Shown: positions 13,004 to 24,539 of the stretch, piece after piece
How the letters are laid out: each line of letters begins with the position of its first letter
How positions within the stretch are numbered: position 1 is the first letter of the stretch
Origin: Pomphorhynchus laevis
Lineage: Eukaryota > Acanthocephala > Palaeacanthocephala > Echinorhynchida > Pomphorhynchidae
Direction of reading: 5' to 3'
Length of the DNA: 64,000 nucleotides
Assembly: GCA_012934845.2 (NCBI GenBank)
Contig: WNNJ02001903.1
Coordinates: 26,446 to 90,445 of the forward strand
Position numbers and translations under genes: made by a program
Notes under the pieces: model-generated
Told to the model about the DNA's origin: nothing
What the model saw: only the letters and a program-made list of their open reading frames with translations
Databases searched by the model: none

Positions 13004-15330
13004 ATTGATAAATTGTGTTCTTTAATCTGTTATTATGCTAAAAAAATAATAATGCTGTTATTGATAGGTGTAATAATGATGACTTGTTTGGTGAAATTAG
13101 TAGTGACGACAGTGAGTCACAGACATCCACAATTTAATCAGTTATTTTTGTAAAAAGATTTTTAGAAATGTATATTTTGTCTGATTTTAGCTTAATACAA
13201 TAAATTATAATAGTTTTACACATTCGGTTGTAACTAATCTTAAAAGTCTTACGTATGCAAGTTGTTTGAATGTAAATTCACATAAATCTCTTTTACTAAA
13301 TATATCTTCAATTTCAATAAAATCACAAATTTCTATTTGAAATTTAAATTTCAAATATTTAGCTTTTTTAAATTGATAAATTAAAAATTAATTGATAAAT
13401 TGTGTTCTTTAATCTGTTATTGTGCTAAAAAAATTAACTGTTTCGAAAATTAATTTTTAAAAATTACACAAAATACATGTGATGATACAACGTGGATTCT
13501 TCCGAGTTAATAAAAATCCAAATTTTTTATTTTACATAAATAAAAGCATATGTTAAAAGTTTCTAAATTAAAATGTGACCATTCATTAGTGTCATTACTT
13601 ATAATATATTTATTAGAAAAACAGTTGGTTAATTTAATTTTTTTACTTTGATTTTTGGAGGAGTATCAACAAAGCATTAATTTATTTTTATTGTTCGCTA
13701 TAAAAACGAAAAAAAAATTATTTAAAAACCAACAGATTAAGAATTATTTAATATTCAATAAGATTTGTTGTCATTCGTATTTTCATTTTTAGAGCACCTA
13801 GGAACATTCGATGATAAATAATATATAAAGATTGACTAATATTGATATTGATATTAATATTTTATCGATTAATATTCGATAATTAATTCGATATTTATCT
13901 TTAATATAAAAATGAGAAATAATGAATAATATTGATATTGATATTAATATTTTATCGATTAATATTCGATAATCAATTCGATATTTATCTTCAATATTAT
14001 CGATATATGCGAAAGGCAGTTAGCGAAGTCTCCATTAAGGTCGTTTGAATTGACAGAAGGGGATCCTATAGATTATAGTTATGACCTTAGTAAAGTGCCA
14101 GATCCGGACAATGTTGTTATTGATAGGTGTAATAATGATGACTTGTTTGGTGAAATTAGTAATGACGACAGTGAGTCACAGACATCCACAATTTAATCAG
14201 TTATTTTTGTAAAAGGATTTTTAGAAATGTATATTTTGTCTGATTTTAGCTTAATACAATAAATTATAATAGTTTTACACATTCGGTTGTAACTAATCTT
14301 AAAAGTCTAATGTATGCAAGTTGTTTTGAATGTAAATTCACATAAATCTCTTTTACTAAATATATCTTCAATTTCAATACAATCACAAATTTCAATTTGA
14401 AATTTGAATTTCAAATATTTAGCTTTTTTAAATTGAAAAATTAAAAATTAATAAATTAAAAATTTATTGATAAATTGTGTTCTTTAATCTGTTATTGTGC
14501 TAAAAAATTAACTGTTTCGAAAATTAATTTTTAAAAATTACACAAAATACATGTGATGATACAACGTGGATTCTTCCAAGTTAATAAAAATCCAAATTTT
14601 TTATTTTACATAAATAAAAGCATATGTTAAAAGTTTCTAAATTAAAATGTGACCATTCATTAGTGTCATTACTCGTATTATATTTATTAGAAAAACAGTT
14701 GGTTAATTTAATTTTTACTTTGGAATATTGGAGAAAGATCCATAAAAATTTTTATATTTCGTTAGCTGCGAAAAGCATAAACAGAAACAAAAAATGTTTG
14801 ATTTCAATAATAATAAAATCACAAATTTCAATTTGAAATTCGAATTTCAAATATTTAGCTTTTATAAATTGAAAAATTAAAAATTAATAAATTAAAAATT
14901 AATTGATAAATTGTGTTCTTTAATCTGTTATTGTGCTAAAAATTAAGTGTTTCGAAAATTAATTTTTAAAAATTACACAAAATACATGTGATGATACAAC
15001 TTGGATTCTTCCGAGTTAATAAAAATCCAAATTTTAATGAGATTTTATAATAAAATTTAATTATATTAAACTATAATTTATCATGTATTTATTACAAAAT
15101 ACATGAAATTACACAAAATAATATACTTTGGATAATAAATAATAAATCCAAAATTTCACAATAAAACATTTGATTAATTTAATTTTTTACTTTATAATTT
15201 TGGTTTTAATCCAAAATTCTAATTTTGTTTCATTTTACTTTAGAATTGTGAAGTAAGGTCAATAAAGCACAATTTTATTTTTATAGTTCTTCAGCTGCTA
15301 CTATCATAAACAGAAACAACAGTTTTATTT
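13004..15330 (+). repeat. Tandem, partly overlapping copies of a 3'-terminal exon plus 3' UTR
   Basis: Copy A (about 13067-13640) and copy B (about 14105-14715) share >95% of their sequence. Each starts within the last coding exon (GATAGGTGTAATAATGATGA) and runs through the stop into a long UTR. A third copy of the UTR only covers about 14813-15040, and more diverged pieces extend to 15330 and recur near 12937 and 24250-24370. Copy A lacks the upstream part of the exon. The UTR repeats contain a near-perfect palindrome (AAATTTGAATTTCAAAT type). Confidence 0.75.
14013..14195 (+). CDS. Terminal coding exon of an unrecognised protein
   Basis: Reading from an acceptor at or near GAAAGGCAG, one frame stays open for ~60 codons to TAA at 14193-14195. 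It is highly acidic at the end (blocks FELTEGDPIDY, VPDPDNVVID, DDLFGEIS, then SESQTST-stop). The composition is far from that of the flanking DNA. It has no start codon, so it must be a 3' exon. Its 5' partner is unknown; the exon at 7386-8068 would match in phase. The last ~25 codons are duplicated in copy A at 13070-13135. It could also be an exon caught in a transposable element. Confidence 0.45.
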
Positions 15331-15698
15331 CTACAAATTGAATAATTATCGTAATAAAACCGTGCCATTAAAATATAGAATGAAATATAGTGAACTAATC
15401 CAATTTGAGCAATAGAAAATAAATCCTATTTGTTAATCTCTTTATATTTAATCTCTTGATAGTTAATCTCTAAGTTTTCATTGTAGATTAGTTTAATCGT
15501 GATCCGATTATTTTGATCTGATATCTATTTGCTCTGATGTTATAATTAATTGCTATGATTTGAACATAATGTGATAACAAAGATTTATGATTATAAATAT
15601 TATTATATTTAATCGTATCAGGTTGCATTTTCTAATATGAAAATGCAATCGTATCTAAATAGATAACATTCAAAAGTGATTTTTACTACAGCCGATCA

Positions 15699-18600
15699 AT
15701 GGTGATTACATTTCTAACTATGATTTTATTTCCAGCAGAACTCATCCATCCTTTAACACGAGCACAAGAAAATGGGTCTCTTCGTCGATTCGTAGATTCT
15801 TACGAGTTGATAATTTTAAATGCTAGCAATTTATCTTACTTTGAAAGTCACGATAGCGATCTTACATTTAAACACACAAAGCTATCGTCATGGATTATCA
15901 TACTAACAGTATTCATTATTGCCATTATCGTATTTGTGATTGGACTAGCGCGACGAGGATTCGGAAGCCATAAAACCATTTACTTATTCTCAATACTTAA
16001 TTGTATTATATCGGTTTTGAAGATTCTGGCCCTGGTTTTTTCACTGATTAGCACAATAAAGTCATATCGATCCATCAAATTGATACACACCTGGAATAAA
16101 CAAGTGGTAAATAACAATATCGATACCGACTTGGTCAATTTCAATAATCACTTAAACACATTCACCACACAGCTCAGTAAAGTGGTATTTGTTCAGCAAC
16201 AATGGGGGTTAATTGTTTATTGCGTTTCTGTTGGAATAACCTTGCTCTGTCTGGTTGTATTGGTCATTTTCTTGATTAAAATACTTAGCAAAACAGCGAC
16301 CGCCCAGCGACCTTTTAGAAACCCGGCGATACTCATTGTTTGTGCAGTTCCTCTACTTGTATCTTATGTAACATGCTCAATTATCGCAATGAACGCATAC
16401 TATCAAATCGGAGCTTACTACAACCGTTTGTGCATACCTGCTTATGACGAAAATTTTGTAATTCTCGGCAGCACACTAAGCGCAGCATGGCAAAATCTAG
16501 CCGGTCAGGTTAATTATTCATTACAAAACATACTACCACAATTGCTGGATAAGAATGGCAGCCACAGAGCAACTTTTGTCGAATATAGACGAATGTTTTG
16601 TTATCGCTATATGTCTAGACCTATTGGTGTTTGGTGCTATGCCCTGGCTGGTGTTCTGCTTTTTGGAATTTTAAGCATACTAGTTTGGTTTCTATTCGAA
16701 TATCGAAATCCACTAGCAAAGCAGATATCGAGTGAAGCCGAATTTGATGAAATTACAGATACCCGAGCTTCTTTTTCTGAACCATACTTACAACCGAGGA
16801 AGCTTGTCCGTTTCAAATACTACAGTACACCTAACATATATTTAGACAATTACCCAAATCTACTATTAAAACAACAGAAACCTAAGAGGGTCAAATGGAA
16901 TTTGGGTTCTATATCAAATATGCTTAGTAAGTTAATATTTTTTATTTTTGTCTTTAAACACAAACATATGTGGTCATATTTTATCTATAAGAGTTAAATT
17001 AAATTAACGTATAACTAAATTATTAAATTATAATTATATTATATGTGCTTATTCATTAACTCTATGAAAATTTGGAAAATTTCAAATGTTTATTTATTTT
17101 ACAATTTTTATGAACTGAATATTTAAGAATATTAATCCCACATTAACGGATTAATACTAAAAATGTAGCTCAAACTGCCCTTTACTCGAAACCACTGCAT
17201 AGTCCTTATCCCAAGCATTGTTTAAAGTCACATTGTTTTGTGTTTATGAACGAATTTATTATTACAAGGTTACTTTTTAAAAGTTTTCTCGTTACGAAAA
17301 AAAAAGTTTTTAATTTATTCATCGTGACCGCCGCGTAAAATAAAATCATTAAGCTAATTTATCTATCAAGGCCGGGTAAAATATAACGATTGTATTAAAT
17401 CTTTTAGGGTATATTCTCAATTTTAAAGTAAATAATTTTTATGAAAATAATTTTTATAAACCGATTATTTAAGATAATTGAAATTGCTTTCTCATTATGA
17501 TCAAAGTTTTCAAAATATTATGGATCAATACTTTAAATTTGTATGAACAGTTTATATCTAAACATTTTATATGTAAACCACCGTCTATATAATAAGATCG
17601 GTCATACTTTACTATAAAAATTGCATTGTAACTAATGAATATTGAAGGCAAAAGCGACATGGAATCCTTTGAAAGTCGAGAAGGAATCAATATAAGCAAT
17701 AAACGTAGAACAGCCACCAATCTAACCTAAATATCTTAATATTTTTATATAAAGAGAATCCAAATTGCCTTTATTAATTAAATATTACAATTAAGATTAA
17801 AGCGCATCATAATGAACTGCCATCTTATCGGGTTTCAATCCCTATTAAGGCCGAGTAAAATATTAAATTTTTACCCACTATTTTGGAGTAAATTAAGCAG
17901 ATCACTTAACTGATCATTTAACACATTTTGTACTTAAATAAAAAAATGATTTTTACAACTTAGAATTTGTATAAATTGATTAATAATATACAATTATTAA
18001 TTATTATGATTAATTATTATTAATAATATACATTTATTACATTAAAGAAGTTTCAGTCCTTCTATATTAATTTAATGTAAATTCAATATTAATAATCGAA
18101 TTTTATTAATCAAATCTTTTGAGGCTATATATTTTCTACGTTAGACTCAAAAATGTAAATATCTTAATCTTAAATAGAATTGTACACCTAGTATTTTCAT
18201 GAAACGATTAATGCCTTCATTTTTGAGTCTAACATAGTACTTTTGAGTCTAAAATTAATGAACATTTATGTACTCATAATCTAGAATTAATTGAAAATTG
18301 TGAATTAAGAAAGCTGATATCGAAAGGATACAAATATAAATTAAATTATAACAACGACAAAAATAAAATTTGCATTCGTTATATAATAATTAAATGCTAA
18401 CTTTGGCAAGCTGATTAATAATGAAAGCTCTAATATATCAAAGATAGACATTTGGAAAGATTATATATTTGATAAAATTAAAAATAAAATAAAAATAACA
18501 AACAATTATAAAAGAAAAGATAAAATTAATAAAGATATGTATAAAGAACTTACTAAATTAAAGGATAACTATATAATAACAACTATTGATAAAGCTAGTA

Positions 18601-21600
18601 ATAACTTTGTCTTCATATGCAAAAAGCTTTATTATGATATACTAATGAAAGAGGTTAATTCTAATGATTTAAATGTAAATACAACATATGAAAGTAGTGA
18701 GTTGAGTTTTGAAACAATTATTACAAATCACTGTTCTATAATAGATAAAAAGGGTATAAAGGTTGAATTAGATAATAAAACTATACCTATATTATATTGG
18801 AATCCAAAATTACATAAAAATCCATTAAAACCTAGGTTCATATGTAGTGCGTTTAAATGTATATTAAAACCACTTTCTGTCTATATGAATAAAATACTTA
18901 AAGTAATTAAAGCACATTTTAAAAAATATTGCAAGGTAATCGAAATTAATACTGGTATAAAACACTATTTCAGTATTAATTCTACAAAAGAATTTTTAGA
19001 ACAGACAAAAGGAATAAATTTTCAAAATATAAATACATACGATTTTAGTACGCTTTATATAAATCTAGATTTAGTAGATATTAAAGAAGCGTTAGTAAAA
19101 TTAATTAATCGGGTAAATAAATTAATAGGGAAAACTTTATTTAGACAAGTAAAAGGTGTTCCAATGGGTGGTTATAGTAGCCTAATTATAGCTGACTTAT
19201 TTTTAAGCTTTATAAAATATGAATTTGTTAATATAAATATATGAAATATATGTTTCGATACATTGATGATATATGTGTATTTAATTCTAATAATTTTTAT
19301 TCAATTAGTGAGCACATTTATCCAGAAAGCCTTATTCTTAACAAAACCAATATTAATGATAAAGAATGTGTATATATAGATATGAACTTTAAATTAACAT
19401 TAACTTAAACTACTATTAATTTATATCGTAAAGATGACATATTTAAATTTACAAAAAACATATTTTTGCATGAGCATTCATGCCATCCATATAATATAAA
19501 ATATAATATATAAAATAATGAAATTTTAAGAATTGCAACAATATGTAATGATATTGGCTTTCTTCAAAATCATTTAAATAATTTAATAGATACATATTTT
19601 AAACTAGGTTACTATAAAAATAACATCAAGCAGAAAATAGTAAAATATATAAATCAACACAATAATATAAAGAATAAATTTAAACTCTTAAGTGGCAAAT
19701 TTTTATGGATGGATAATAAATAATATACTTTGTATTAGAATAAGGTACTAGATAGTTTTATCAGAGGAAATATATCATTAGCATGTATTTGGCCCCGCTG
19801 CACTTTTGGGTAGAGGAGTTAGGAGCCGAAACCTGATAGCATAGCAGTTCCTCCTGATGACCTTTAATTCTTATTCTGATGTATTGTCTGTTACTTATTA
19901 GTCAATTCATAAAAATGACTTTTATTTTAAATTTCGATTTTTTATTTTAACTTGATATAAATGATAAAAAATCTTAAAACAATTATTTATTTTATTTTTT
20001 AATTATTAAATTTTGATTTAGTATTATTATGTTTCGTTTATTTTATAATTATATTAAATACGTAGACTCAGTTAGCTGATTTGATTCTCGTGTATTGTCA
20101 ACAAGGAGTTGACAATACATAAGGAGTTCGAGACATAACATATCACATCTTTATGTATTGTCTGCATAACATCATATGCAGTTTTTAAAATAAATTTATT
20201 TTTGGGTACATTAGAATCTTAAATTTTAAAATATCCCGTAATATAGCATTATCCAATCGGTGTAGTCATAACATGGATTAAAATCTTGCTATAAAATTCA
20301 AAAAATAAAAACTTTTGTTTCTTCTTTATTTCATAATACAAAGAAGTAACATTTACACCGGTTTATTTTTTATAATTGACACAAAACAACAAAACATCAT
20401 CTGAATTTAAAAGGGACAATCACTAATTTTTGATTTTAACTTTTAATGTTGAGAAAATAATTCATAAAATAAAACGTATTATCTGAAGATGCTAACAGAA
20501 GTTAGCAATTTAAAACAGATTCCTCTTTTCTTTGATCCAGTTCCAATAATTATGAATAAATACGAATTTAATTAAAAATAAGCGAAATTTAGCTTAAAAA
20601 TAAGCTAAATTGTAAATTTAAAGGATGAAATACATAAAAAATTTGAAGTTTAATAATAATAAATAATAAAGTTGAATAATAAAGTTAATTATCTGCGAAT
20701 AGCGAAATATATTGTTCTCGGATAAATATTAGAACAAACGCTATAATTTTGCAAATACTACAAAATTAAATATTAGAACCGGTGATAATATAATCGTACG
20801 ATAAGTAAAAAATTAAAATAAATATGTAAAATTGTACATCCAACAGCAAAATTCAACAGGATAACTGACTAGACAGCTATAATAATTATATATTTATATA
20901 TCATATATTTATATATAAATACAATATATTTATAAATACATTATATATTCTTATATATAATGCTTACTAAATATTATTCTATAAAAATATTTTATTATAA
21001 TATGCCAATGATACTATATTTAATACAATATTATAAACAAATAATTTTATTATTTAAAAAATAAGATTATTTTAAAGAGATACAGGAAATTAGTGAAAAA
21101 ATATTTTATTATATAACACTGATTGTTTTAAACTTGTTTTCAAAATCAACTTTCATTATTTAAAATATAATGATTTCTTGAAAATATATAATTTTACTCG
21201 ACATTTTTGCTTAGATATAAACTTTTTAACTTAATAATTTAACTTATTCTACCGCGTTTAATACTTAAGTATTAAGAATTATTTATAAAATAACTTGATA
21301 TAAATTATATAAAATCTTATATTACAATTATTTATTATTCATAATTATTTATTATATTTATTATTTAATTTTCATTTAGCATAATAATATAATATTAAAT
21401 TTATAATATCCTCTAATCTTTATAATGACCACTCATCTTTATTCTGATAAATCTTCGGCTATTTATAAGTCAATTCATAAAAATTGATTTTTATTTTAAA
21501 TTTTAATTTTTAACTCGATATAAATTATATAAAATCTTATATAACATTTATTAATTATTTATAATTATCTATAATTATTTTATTTATTACTTAATTATTT

Positions 21601-23791
21601 AGTTTTTATTTAGCATTATTTTTTAATTTATAAAATACATAGATTCAGTTAGCTGATCTGATTTGTAGCAATTAACTCTATTTTGTATTTCGTAGATACG
21701 CGAAAGCGAGTAAAGAGGAGTAAGGAAAGCAAATCTATTCTTGTGAATTTGCTACAACTACCTTACTACACATCAGAGAAACAGCAGAGCCCAGGTAAAA
21801 GACTAATATTTTTATGGCATCATCCATCTTTTTATGTTTGCTTTTAGCAAAAAAACCACTGAAGATAGAAAGCGCACAAAATTTGGTTTCAACTCATTAC
21901 AGTAAGATGCTAGAATATATTGTATTTTTTGTCTTTTAAATTAATTAACGTTTTAATAACAAAAATGGTGTACGATTAATCTAACGCCTATATTTAGGAA
22001 ATGTTTTCATATATATTTACGATGAGAATTAATCAATATTTCTATTCGTTGAGGAACAATTTAATTTCATTATATCGTTCTTTAAATGTCAATTAAGCAA
22101 ATGAACACAAAAATCTGGTATTCATTATATTTTCCAATTAGTTTTTTTAATTTAATTTAATTTAATTTAATTTTTTTAATTTAATTTTTCCAATTAAACA
22201 TTTCCATTAATTCGATATCCCAATTAGTGAACTGAGATTAATGCTGAAAACCCCCTTATCTAGAGATCATACGCTGATTTATTTTCCAAACCTCGTTTTT
22301 ATGAATGTGTCCACAATTTTTTTATATTAACATAATTAAAAAACTGGTTTTTGATTAAAATTTTTGCTTCAATTTGCGGTTGCAGTGTGAAACATGTGCA
22401 AAGGTCAAGATTTTACTTAAAATATTCCTGTAACAGCGTTTAGCGTATAATAAAAAATTATTGAACAAAAATATGAATTATTAGTTAATATATGAATAAT
22501 TGTGTGATTAGGTGACGCCTAATATATCATGTTATTATTATATTATGTTTTTGAGCTTTAGTTCGCCAACAATTTCACGATGGGACAATTTCATGCCGAA
22601 TTGAACGCTTTACACGCAAAAGCTCTATTTTTGTATTTATTCACTCGCTATTAAATTACATTAAAATTAAATTAATTAGTTTAGATTAAATTGACGTTTA
22701 CCATTGGGGAGCTTATCTTATGAATATTGTACATATTCGACACACACAAAAAACGTTATTTTCCTGATTTTCACACTCTCCTATGGATTTATATGGGAAA
22801 ATAGGATTGCGCAAGAATCAATCTGAAAATTTTTCACACATTCTGAGCTAAATAACAATTACACATACGTAACTTAGTAAAAAGGTGAAAGGAGGGTCAT
22901 TCACAGCTTCAAACAATATAATTTTGGCCCATATGATAGCTCAACGTCTGTACCATTACCCGATCAAGTTCATGTTCGGCTACTAAAAAATCATAAAATT
23001 ATGGTTGTTTATACGCTAAGTTATTTTCATTTTGTTCAATGGATCAACAATTTTTTAATTTTCACATTTTTATATAAAATAATTAAATTTTTAAAATTGT
23101 TTTCTAATGATCAAGAGTTTACACTGTCTTAATTTTAATATTTTACATTATCTGAAATTAATTTTAATTTTATTTAAATTTGAAGAAAGTTAGCAAAAAC
23201 CATCGCAAAATTTATTTAATTGAATATTTTGATCCTTAGCTGGCATCATCTTCGGCAATTGTATGTAATTAATTATCAAGAAAGTTTAAATTAAAACTAA
23301 TTTAAACTTTCTTGATAATTAACTACATACAATTGCTGAAGATGATGCCAGCTAGGCATCGAAATATTCAATTAAATAAATTTTGCCAAGGTTTTTGCCA
23401 GCTTTCTTCAAATTTAAATTTTATCACACCGTCGCATTCCTCATTCAAATTCAATTTAATTTTATTGATTAATTTTCTTGACTGGGGAGCAAACAAACAG
23501 TTATCAAGTAAAAGTATTTTTATTAACATTGTATGTTTTCATTAAGCATTTCAAAGGAGAAATAAACTGGAAACAATTCCAAATGATGAAAATTCATTTG
23601 AGCTTCAGCCAATCATAACCTACGGCACGCGACCAAGTGATTACATACTAAAGCAAAGTGAGAAAGAACTTAGAATACCCAGAGATATTTCTAAATTTGC
23701 AACTAATGCTAAATTTCCTGAAAGAGCAACGCTGATGAACTCAATAAGAAGATATAAACAAAAGCAGAATGCGAACAAGCTAATTTTGTAG
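15699..23791 (+). CDS. Tweety-like five-pass membrane protein, four exons
   Basis: Exons 15692-16926, 21696-21794, 21848-21901 and 23547-23791, joined in phases 1, 1 and 1, give about 541 residues, a usual length for Tweety homologues. The donors are GTAAGT, GTAAAA and GTAAGA. The acceptor at 15691 means a 5' UTR exon or a trans-splice site comes first. A signal-like hydrophobic start (residues 1-16) is followed by five membrane spans near 64-84, 94-118, 170-195, 209-231 and 311-333. Two lumenal loops with N-glycosylation sites lie between spans 2-3 and 4-5, and a ~200-residue basic cytosolic tail follows. Family hints are C-x-P-x-x-D-x-x-F-x-I-L after span 4 and a G-x-x-CY-x-x-L-x-G block at span 5. 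Tweety proteins are linked to anion conductance or lipid handling. The frame continues past 16926 into intron for 24 codons, which should be ignored. The junction to 21696 spans a 4.8-kb intron and is inferred from phase. Confidence 0.55.
17000..18285. other. Intron sequence of the Tweety-like gene
   Basis: AT-rich and without firm features. An alternative exon with a weak acceptor (TACTAA branch-like motif, then TAG at 17166-17168) would keep the frame open for ~57 codons to a stop at about 17338. I judge it less likely than the 21696 exon because its second half is low-complexity. Confidence 0.35.
18290..20085 (+). mobile_element. Penelope-like element, best copy (PLE-d)
   Basis: The 235-codon frame 18537-19244 carries reverse transcriptase blocks typical of PLEs: TIDKASNN, then YWNPKLHKNP, KPRFICSA, YDFSTLY and FRQVKGVPMGG, ending near the ADLFLSF block. 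The catalytic box (FRYIDDI) follows at about 19252 in another frame. The connector ([28 protein letters not shown]) runs to about 19640. No GIY-YIG endonuclease is visible. The 3' UTR (19740-20085) has a conserved palindromic block around TTTGGCCCCGCTGC and GCATAGCAG and ends near ACTCAGTTAGCTGA. The same tail recurs at 21420-21660 and 46480-46830. It sits in the long intron of the Tweety-like gene and is decayed. Confidence 0.85.
20086..21415. other. AT-rich intron sequence with one foldback arm
   Basis: Mostly A/T runs. 20480-20565 matches one arm of the foldback at 56807-56990 (CTGAAGA, hairpin GCTAAC/GTTAGC, then the GGATCCAGTT-like end). Nothing else recognised. Confidence 0.45.
21420..21662 (+). 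repeat. Solo copy of the PLE 3' tail
   Basis: Aligns along its length with the 3' UTR of the PLE at 19880-20085 and with 46580-46830, ending in the same TTCAGTTAGCTGA motif. No coding part is attached. It ends 34 bp before the acceptor of the second exon of the Tweety-like gene. Confidence 0.7.
23172..23422. repeat. Foldback palindrome FB1
   Basis: Two arms of ~120 bp, nearly perfect reverse complements about a centre near 23293. The right arm carries CTGAAGA at 23336-23342, a hairpin GATGCC/GGCATC and GAAA at 23361-23364, like two of the three core strands of a hammerhead ribozyme. It lies in the last intron of the Tweety-like gene. Confidence 0.9.
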
Positions 23792-23802
23792 ACAGTTTTC
23801 TT

Positions 23803-23808
23803 AATAAA
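23803..23808 (+). terminator. Polyadenylation signal AATAAA
   Basis: AATAAA starts 12 bp after the TAG of the last exon of the Tweety-like gene, supporting that exon as a true 3' end. Confidence 0.55.
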
Positions 23809-23829
23809 ATCCGACTGTATGTTTAAGTT

Positions 23830-24535
23830 TGTTTTTGTATTTTTATTGAAGTTGAAGACAACGCATGAATTCTACAAATCTATGAATTATAGTACTCACA
23901 AAATGTCATATGTAATGAATATGTATGTGGCCACATGCATACATCTTGATTAGAAACAAATTACGACGGATTTAAACGCCGATTTTCTAATAAAATTAGT
24001 AATTTAAGTGCTTAAATGCATTCCATTACGTAGAGCAAACAAGGGAAAAAGATTTAATCGTTTGCAGAATTAGTAATATTGTTAATTGACTAACCAGTTG
24101 CTCCGCTTTTATGACTTGGATTTTACTTTCAGCTGTGCAATGATAAATTAAAATAAAAAATCAATAACAGATAATGTATTACCAAGAAATAAATTCAATT
24201 AAAAAAAATTCAAATTTAATTCACAAAAATAATGATTTAATTCATTGTTTGTTTATTATTAAATTAAACAATATTTATTTTTATTTTATTGGAATCTTGG
24301 AAAAGTATCAACAAACACTATTTTAATATTTCACTAGCTGATGCTACTAGCATCATCAGAAATTCGTTAATTTTATATAATTATTTCATCAACTGATGTT
24401 AAACATTTTCAAATAAATAAAGGTTTTATTAACAATAACAACTGATAAGAAAGAAATCAACGAAACAGCATACAAAAACATAGATCAAGTTATATAATAT
24501 CAATATTCTTGCGACGACTTTTGTACCATCTTCTA
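23830..24535. other. Intergenic AT-rich region
   Basis: 24250-24370 is a diverged copy of the UTR repeat of 13.0-15.3 kb, including AAGTATCAACAAA and a GATGC/GCATC hairpin flanked by CTGAT and GAAA on the minus strand. Otherwise nothing recognised. Confidence 0.4.
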
Positions 24536-24539
24536 CAAC

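Noticed and set aside
8068-15692. Joining the 7386 exon to the Tweety-like gene
   Set aside because: Phase fits, but the 15699 start has its own signal-like sequence and the Tweety-like product has a normal length without it.
17169-17340. Alternative last exon of the Tweety-like gene
   Set aside because: Weak acceptor and low-complexity second half; the three-exon route to 23791 has better splice sites and a polyadenylation signal.
19800-19870. Hammerhead in the PLE 3' UTR (GCCGAAAC with CTGATGA nearby)
   Set aside because: The strands come in the wrong cyclic order and stem II cannot form; I keep it only as a conserved palindromic block.
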